64,000 bases of DNA from Mesotaenium endlicherianum. Taxonomy: Eukaryota > Streptophyta > Zygnematophyceae > Zygnematales > Mesotaeniaceae. How positions within the stretch are numbered: the first letter of the stretch is position 1; every line of letters begins with the position of its first letter. Under the pieces are notes generated by a model. That model was not told the DNA's origin. It was given only the letters and a program-made list of their open reading frames with translations, and made no database searches. Position numbers and translations under genes: made by a program. Where the stretch lies: contig WELA01003606.1 of assembly GCA_009602735.1 (NCBI GenBank), positions 166,187 through 230,186 of the forward strand. The letters are read 5' to 3'. Shown piece after piece: positions 47,401 through 56,400 of this stretch.

Positions 47401-50400
47401 GGCCTCTTCTTGGAGACCTCTACAGTGTTCTCCTTCCCGACTGCACGTCCTCCTTGACCTGTTGCTCTGGCGCCCGCCGGCAGGCTGCCTGCTGCTATGG
47501 CTGCTGCTTGTGCTGCAACTGATGGTGGTCGGCCTACTGGGGGGGGCAGGGGTGGGCCCCCCTTGCGCTGCTGCTTCTCCTTCACCTTCGCGCTCTCCCT
47601 CTGCTCCTTCTCCTGCTCCTTCCTCCTCCCTTCCTCCTCCTCCCTCTCCCTCTCCTTTCTCTTCCTTTCCACTTCCATCTCTTGCTCCCTGCTCCTCACC
47701 CTCTCCCTCTCCTCCCTCTCCTTCTCCTCCCTCACCCTCTTCTTCTCCCTCTCCCCTCTCTCCTCCCTTTCCCGCTCCTCCTCCCTCTCCCTCTCCACAT
47801 CCCTCTGCCTCTCCACCTCCCTCCTCTCCTTCTCCCTCGCCCTCGGCGTCTCAGCTTCAACCTTCTCCCCCCTCCCCTGAGTCTTCCCATTGGCACTCCC
47901 CATGCCCTGGAGCTTGAGCATGGCCAGGCGAGCCTTGTGCTTCGCCCTGGCATGCTTCAGCGCCTCCGGAAACACCCTGTTGCCTGTCTGCTGCCCCTCA
48001 AAGATGGCCAGCATTTCTTCAAATTTCATCAAGCACCTGCACGTCCGCACACGCAGTTCACCCGCTCAGCCAGGGGGCTCCACCAAGTGCCATCAGAAGC
48101 AGGGGGCAAGATTACTCCGCTTCCCACCACGGGGGGAGCCAACGCAACTGGGAAAAAAAGGCACGATGAGGGGGAATGAGGCACGATGAGGGGGAATGAG
48201 GTGAAATGCAGAATGGTAAAGCAGACTAAGGAGAAATCGAGGGAGGGAGGGAGGCAGGGACGAGGGGCGGAGGGAGAGAGCGGGAGAGGGAGGGAAATAG
48301 AGTGAGTTACCCTTCGCGCAGCCACATGTCCTTCCAGGCCTTGCCTTTGGCACCAAAGAGGGCCACAGGGAGCTCACGCACGCTCCCCCGCTTTCGTCGG
48401 AAGTCGTTGGGCAGAATCGACTCCTCCAAAACCTCCCCTGGCCACCACAGGACCTCGCCACTCCCCTGCTCGTGCTGGAAGAGCCAGGGCACAACAACAA
48501 ATCAAGGTGGGGGAATCAGAAGATGAAGCCCATAGCATCAGAAGGCCCTTCTCATCCCCATCTATGAGACAGCATGTGTGTGGCACCCACGCGGGGGACT
48601 GCAACGAGCAAGGAGGTGGGAGGGGGAGGGGGGACCCACCTTGGCCCACACAAGGTCCCCAGCCTTGGGTTTAGGCGGCACTTCGGCACCACCTGTACCC
48701 TCCTCTTGCTCCCCCAGCAGAGTCTCCAGCGCCGCTGCCGGTGCCGGTGCCTGAGCCAGCGCCATTCCTGACCCCAAACCTGCCACGCTCGCAACCGCTT
48801 GTTGCCCTGTGCCTGTGCCTGCGCCTGTGCCTGTGCTTGTGCCTGCCCTTGCGCAAGCACCTGTGCTTGTGCCTGTGCTGGAGCCTCCTGCTCCTCTGCC
48901 TGTGCCTGCACCTGTGCCTGCACCTGTGCCTGCCTGTGCCTCAACTCTCGAAGCATGCGGTGGAAGGGAGCTGCTGGCTCGGGGCCGCGGTGACGGATCA
49001 TCCTCAACAATTCCTCCAGCCTCTAAGGTGGAGGGGCTCCATCTCGGCTTCCTCCTGCTACTCCCCAGGGCACCAGAAGGAGAAGGGTGGGCGTGAACAT
49101 CGTCAGAGTTGGCAGCAGCACCATGGGCCCCGCCGGCACCTGCACCTGCCGCTTCACCAGCATGTGACGTCAGGAGGAGGCCTGCAGCTGCTGAGCCTTG
49201 CTTGCTACCTGCAGCGTTTGCGAAGGCCCCAGCCTTAGCCCCAGGCCCAGGCCCAGGCCCAGCCCTAACCTCAGCCCCAGACCCTACCCTGGGGACTCCT
49301 GAAGGCCTGCCAGCCTCATCAGCCCTGAGGGGAAGGCTCATAGAAGCCTTAGGAGGAGGAAGGAGAGGGGGAGGAGGGGGAAGAGCAGCGCTGCTGTGCT
49401 GTCTCGTGGTCCCATCGGGGGCGGAGGAGGGGGAAGAAGCTGACCCTGCACCCATCTCTGCTCCTGCTCCTGCTCCCCAGTCAGAGCCCCTCGGGCCCGC
49501 CTCCCTGGGACTTTGAGGCACTCTGAGAAGCGGAGGGGCCAGCGCAGCTCCCGCGTCCCTTGGGCTTTGGGACGCTCTGGCGAAGGTGCCAGCTGGCGCA
49601 GCTCCCCCCTCTCTGGGGCTCTGGGATGCTCTTGGGGAGAGAGGGCGAGCTGGCGCCTCACCCTTCTCTCCTCGAGCTCTCCAAGCTCCCCTGCCAAACC
49701 CTCCCTGTCCCCCTTCCCGGGGGCTGTCACGCGCCCTGGGGGACGGATCCCGTGGACTAAAACCGTGAAGAGGAGGTGGGGGAGGAGGAGGAGGAGGAGG
49801 AGGAGGAGGAGGAGGAGGAGNNNNNNNNNNNNNNNNNNNNNNNNNNNNNNNNNNNNNNNNNNNNNNNNNNNNNNNNNNNNNNNNNNNNNNNNNNNNNNNN
49901 NNNNNNNNNNNNNNNNNNNNNNNNNNNNNNNNNNNNNNNNNNNNNNNNNNNNNNNNNNNNNNNNNNNNNNNNNNNNNNNNNNNNNNNNNNNNNNNNNNNN
50001 NNNNNNNNNNNNNNNNNNNNNNNNNNNNNNNNNNNNNNNNNNNNNNNNNNNNNNNNNNNNNNNNNNNNNNNNNNNNNNNNNNNNNNNNNNNNNNNNNNNN
50101 NNNNNNNNNNNNNNNNNNNNNNNNNNNNNNNNNNNNNNNNNNNNNNNNNNNNNNNNNNNNNNNNNNNNNNNNNNNNNNNNNNNNNNNNNNNNNNNNNNNN
50201 NNNNNNNNNNNNNNNNNNNNNNNNNNNNNNNNNNNNNNNNNNNNNNNNNNNNNNNNNNNNNNNNNNNNNNNNNNNNNNNNNNNNNNNNNNNNNNNNNNNN
50301 NNNNNNNNNNNNNNNNNNNNNNNNNNNNNNNNNNNNNNNNNNNNNNNNNNNNNNNNNNNNNNNNNNNNNNNNNNNNNNNNNNNNNNNNNNNNNNNNNNNN

Positions 50401-53400
50401 NNNNNNNNNNNNNNNNNNNNNNNNNNNNNNNNNNNNNNNNNNNNNNNNNNNNNNNNNNNNNNNNNNNNNNNNNCCCCCCCCCCTCTCCCCCCCAACCATA
50501 CAGAGACACTGAGTAACGGCCTTCCTGAGAAGGGAAGAGATAGCAGGAGGCAAGGGCCACCGAGGGGAGACAGGCCGCAAGAGCATGCAACACATTAAGA
50601 CACACGCCAAAGACACACACTCTCTCCGCCTCCCCTTCCCTTCTCTCCCTCCCACCCCCCCTCCTCCCTCCCTCCCTCCCTCGCTCCCTCCCTCACTCAC
50701 TCACACACATACACGCTTACACATAAGGCAAGGAAATGACCACACACGTACACAGCACATACATGCTCACATGACAGGCGCACAGACACACACGCACAGA
50801 CAGGTACAGTGGCAGACAACCACTCACAGCTCTTCGCCACATCTCCAGGCCCGTCCTCGGCCGCTTACGCCCATGTTGGGCGGCATTGTCTTGCGCTGCT
50901 CCAAGATGCGCTCTGGCTGCGCCCACTCCTGTCTGAACAAGGGGGCCTGTACACACACACCCACCCACACACATACACATACACACACACACACACGGAG
51001 GAAACACTCCCGCCGACACACACACACGCACGCGCACAAGCGTGCAGATGAAAAAATACCAACAAACAGGCAAGCACGAACGCACGAGTATGAACACATG
51101 TACAGATGCACAAACACGTACAGCTCAGCACACAGGACACATGTCGGGCCCCCACTCGAGTCAAGGTCTCAAGAAACGCCGCCAGCACCTACGTGGATTC
51201 CAACCACCCGCACAGGTTGCCGCTGCTAAGAAGTAAACATTGACGACTGCTCTTGAGCACTTAAGAGATTCTTTGCAATGAATCATGATCGGCACAAAGT
51301 GAAGGTGCTCAGCACCCAACTTCTGACAACTCCAAGTCTTGCTATTTGTTTTACGATTGGGCAGTTCCGGTGGCACTCGTCATGGAGTATCTGAATGAGG
51401 TGTGATGGCACGAGACACAGAGACGATGAAATAATTCTGAAGCAACAAGCAGCTATAACTAATACTCTTCCTTCCCACAACCAGCAAGTCGGTCCAAGCT
51501 ATACCCCACGCATGTCAGCACTTCAGTTGACATCTCAAGGGATAGCTGGAGAACCTTCGTCCCTTCCCGCACTGCTGTTAGAAGAGATACTAGCAGGAAA
51601 CCAACCCAAAACAGTAGGATGCTTTTGTAGCAGCAAACCAACACAAACAGACACACACACACACACATACACACGACTCAGTTCCTCCTCGTCCTCCTAC
51701 TCCTCCTATGACAGCTAACCAACTGGCGGTAGAAGCAGCAGGAGTAGGAGGTATACCTTCCCCAGATCCACCCTCTCCAAGTAGCGCGCCAGCCGGCGGG
51801 GGCAGCGCGCTCGCAGAAAGGTCTCGTCTACCCACGCGTTGTGCACGTGGGAGAGTCCCCTCCACTTCACATAATACTCCCACTCGCCTCCGCTCCCCCA
51901 TTCTGCCTCATCATCATCATCCTCGTCGTGGTCATCATTGTCTCGCCCCGGGGCCGCAGCAGCAGCCCTCTTGCCAGCTGGGCTACTTCTGGCGCTGGCG
52001 CTCGCGTCCACAGGCGAGCTCCTGCCGCCACCTGGCAGGGCCAGCTCTCGTCCCACGACGCCGCCTCCTGTCAACGGCCCCTCCTTGGTTCCCGCGGCTC
52101 CTATGTGGCCGATCCATCCCCGCCCCCCAATGGAGTCGCTTGCCCTAACCCCCCCTGCAGCTCCTGCTCGCGCTCCTGCAGGCTCTTCCTTCTCCTCCCC
52201 CTCCTTCCCCTCGTCGTCATCGTCGTCCTCATCATCAAACTCCACAGTCACAACCTCCGGCAGGGAGTCCTCCTCCTCCTCCTCCTCCTCCTCCTTCTCC
52301 TCCTCCTCCTCTCCCTCTGCCTCGTCAATGTCCATGGGGTCGTGTGCGTCGCCACCTCGTGCTTCTGTACTCCCGCCTCGGCACTGCGAGGTATCCCCGC
52401 CACCTGGCACGGCATCTGCCGTCGGAACCTTGCGAGCCTCTACTCTACTACCACCTGTCGCCGTGCCGTCTACCCTGCCACCAGGCCCCAGAGGAGGTGG
52501 AAGAACTGCTCCCCCCCCCACGCGCCGTCTGTTCCAGATGGATTCCACGATGTTACTCACTGAGTTGGGGCCCTCCAGGATGCGCTTGTGGCGACACTTG
52601 TCGCAGAACCAGGAGCCCTCTGGAGCCTTGAGCAGCGGGGGCACCAGACAGTAGAGGTGGTACGTGCCGTGGCACCCCTGCCCGTCGCAGACGCTGCTCC
52701 CCCCTCCCCCCCCCCAGCCCACCATCGCGATACCACGTCATAACCCCAACCACCAGTAGCAGCAAGCAGCAAGCGGCAGGAGCATGAGCAGCAGCAGCAG
52801 AGGAGGAGAGGAGCAAGAGCAGGAGGAGCAGAAGGGGAGTAGGAGCAGGAGCAAAAGGGAGAAGTTTTGAAGGGGGTCTGTTTGGGGACCTCATGGTTGT
52901 GGAGGAGGCACGCATTTTGTGCCATGTGGCAACGGCAAGGGGTGCATTGGCTTTAGCCACAAAGGAAGGTCAAATCACGCTCACACACGCCAATCGTGCA
53001 GGGATGGCAGACCAACCACAGCAGACATGCAAATGAACAAAGAGTCTCCTCTCCCTCGTGCCCCCAGCAGATGGGTCACCCCACCTACACTCACGCGCTC
53101 ATATGACGGGCTGGCAGCATCCATCATTGACATCATGGCAAGGTGGAGGAAGGAAGGAGGAGAAGGAGGTGGACAGGAACGAGGAGCAGCAGGAAGGGGA
53201 GGAGAGGGAGAGGAGGAGTGAGAGAGTAGGAGGATGAGGAGGACAAGGGAGGAGGAAGACGAGAAAGAGGAGGAGGAGGAGGAGAAAGGGAGGAAGACAA
53301 GGAAAAGGAGGAGGAGGACAAGGGAGGAGGAAGACAAGCAAAAGGAGGAGGAGGACAAGGGAGGAGTGAGGCGGCAGCGCTCACATGAGGTCGCCGCCCT

Positions 53401-56400
53401 CCATGCACGTCAGGCAGTCGTCGCGCTCGTTCTCCGCGCCCTCCCTGTCCTGATCCTCCCAGTCCACCACCGAGTGCCTCCTCCTCCGCCTCCTCCTCCT
53501 GCTGCTGCTACTCCTGCCGCCGCCACCTCCACCGCCGCCCGTGTGCCGCCCAGCCACATGCGGCCGCAGTGCCTTCTCGCCCTCAATTTCATCCTCCTCC
53601 TCCTCGTCCTTGTCATCCTCCTCGTCGTCCTCGTCATCATCCCCGCCCTCTGTTTCGCTCTCGTCCTCCCAATCCCCGGGCAAGATGTCCAGCAATTGTG
53701 GGACCCCTCCCAACTCGGAATCAGAGCCAGACTCCAACTCGCAAGCGGTGGCAGCGGCGGCTGTCGCAGGAGTGCCTGTGGCAGCACAAGTGGGAGTGGC
53801 GGCAGCGGCAGCAGGGGCAGCACCCTCGCCATCAGAGGAGAGCTCAACGAGCAGCGCCCTACAGCTGAGCTCATGCGCGGTGCCCCCCGACTGACTCCTG
53901 ACACTGCCGTTGGCTCTTCTCCTCTTGGCCCCTCCACTGAGAGGAGGAGACGAGCTCTTGGCCCGGTCCCCAGCCGGCAGTGCTTGCCTGTCGCTGTCCT
54001 GCTCCCCCTCCTCATCATCATCGTCATCGTCACGCGGGGGCGGAGAGCGAAGCGGCAGCGGCTGGGCCCGGGTCTGGGGCTGAGATGAGTGCTCAAGGAT
54101 CTCCCTCATCTTCCTCTTCTTCTCCCTGCTCTTGTTCACCACATCAGTGGGGATGATAACTCCACCGCTCGTGCCCTTGCCCTTCACGGGTGCCTCCCTC
54201 TCTCCCCCCTTGTGCTCTCCCCCTTGGTGCCCGTTCTCACTGGCGTGGCCGTTGCCTTCTGCTCGACCCCCACCCGCTGCCCAAGAGCCTGGCAGCATGC
54301 TGGAAGGGCTACCAGAGAGCACCACTCTCTTTCTCAGAGTGCTCTTCTTCAGCGGAGACGAGCGAGGAGGAGCAGGAGGAGTAGAACGAGCAACAGCAGC
54401 AGCAGCAGCAGTAGCAGCAGGAGGAGAGGGAGCAGGAGGAGGGACCTCCAGTGGCACTCCCCTGTCCCCACCCCCACCCCCGCCTTCACTACCACCCCTA
54501 CCCCCACCAGCACCGCCGCCACTTGTCGGCACAGGCAGCCCATACGGCACAGCACCCGGAGAGCCGTTGCCAGCTGGTGCTGTCCCATTTCCCAGCTTTG
54601 AAGTGCCATTCCTGCAGTCGACCAGCCTGCCACCTGGCCTCTTCTTGGAGACCTCTACAGTGTTCTCCTTCCCGACTGCACGTCCTCCTTGACCTGTTGC
54701 TCTGGCGCCCGCCGGCAGGCTGCCTGCTGCTATGGCTGCTGCTTGTGCTGCAACTGATGGTGGTCGGCCTACTGGGGGGGGCAGGGGTGGGCCCCCCTTG
54801 CGCTGCTGCTTCTCCTTCACCTTCGCGCTCTCCCTCTGCTCCTTCTCCTGCTCCTTCCTCCTCCCTTCCTCCTCCTCCCTCTCCCTCTCCTTTCTCTTCC
54901 TTTCCACTTCCATCTCTTGCTCCCTGCTCCTCACCCTCTCCCTCTCCTCCCTCTCCTTCTCCTCCCTCACCCTCTTCTTCTCCCTCTCCCCTCTCTCCTC
55001 CCTTTCCCGCTCCTCCTCCCTCTCCCTCTCCACATCCCTCTGCCTCTCCACCTCCCTCCTCTCCTTCTCCCTCGCCCTCGGCGTCTCAGCTTCAACCTTC
55101 TCCCCCCTCCCCTGAGTCTTCCCATTGGCACTCCCCATGCCCTGGAGCTTGAGCATGGCCAGGCGAGCCTTGTGCTTCGCCCTGGCATGCTTCAGCGCCT
55201 CCGGAAACACCCTGTTGCCTGTCTGCTGCCCCTCAAAGATGGCCAGCATTTCTTCAAATTTCATCAAGCACCTGCACGTCCGCACACGCAGTTCACCCGC
55301 TCAGCCAGGGGGCTCCACCAAGTGCCATCAGAAGCAGGGGGCAAGATTACTCCGCTTCCCACCACGGGGGGAGCCAACGCAACTGGGAAAAAAAGGCACG
55401 ATGAGGGGGAATGAGGCACGATGAGGGGGAATGAGGTGAAATGCAGAATGGTAAAGCAGACTAAGGAGAAATCGAGGGAGGGAGGGAGGCAGGGACGAGG
55501 GGCGGAGGGAGAGAGCGGGAGAGGGAGGGAAATAGAGTGAGTTACCCTTCGCGCAGCCACATGTCCTTCCAGGCCTTGCCTTTGGCACCAAAGAGGGCCA
55601 CAGGGAGCTCACGCACGCTCCCCCGCTTTCGTCGGAAGTCGTTGGGCAGAATCGACTCCTCCAAAACCTCCCCTGGCCACCACAGGACCTCGCCACTCCC
55701 CTGCTCGTGCTGGAAGAGCCAGGGCACAACAACAAATCAAGGTGGGGGAATCAGAAGATGAAGCCCATAGCATCAGAAGGCCCTTCTCATCCCCATCTAT
55801 GAGACAGCATGTGTGTGGCACCCACGCGGGGGACTGCAACGAGCAAGGAGGTGGGAGGGGGAGGGGGGACCCACCTTGGCCCACACAAGGTCCCCAGCCT
55901 TGGGTTTAGGCGGCACTTCGGCACCACCTGTACCCTCCTCTTGCTCCCCCAGCAGAGTCTCCAGCGCCGCTGCCGGTGCCGGTGCCTGAGCCAGCGCCAT
56001 TCCTGACCCCAAACCTGCCACGCTCGCAACCGCTTGTTGCCCTGTGCCTGTGCCTGCGCCTGTGCCTGTGCTTGTGCCTGCCCTTGCGCAAGCACCTGTG
56101 CTTGTGCCTGTGCTGGAGCCTCCTGCTCCTCTGCCTGTGCCTGCACCTGTGCCTGCACCTGTGCCTGCCTGTGCCTCAACTCTCGAAGCATGCGGTGGAA
56201 GGGAGCTGCTGGCTCGGGGCCGCGGTGACGGATCATCCTCAACAATTCCTCCAGCCTCTAAGGTGGAGGGGCTCCATCTCGGCTTCCTCCTGCTACTCCC
56301 CAGGGCACCAGAAGGAGAAGGGTGGGCGTGAACATCGTCAGAGTTGGCAGCAGCACCATGGGCCCCGCCGGCACCTGCACCTGCCGCTTCACCAGCATGT

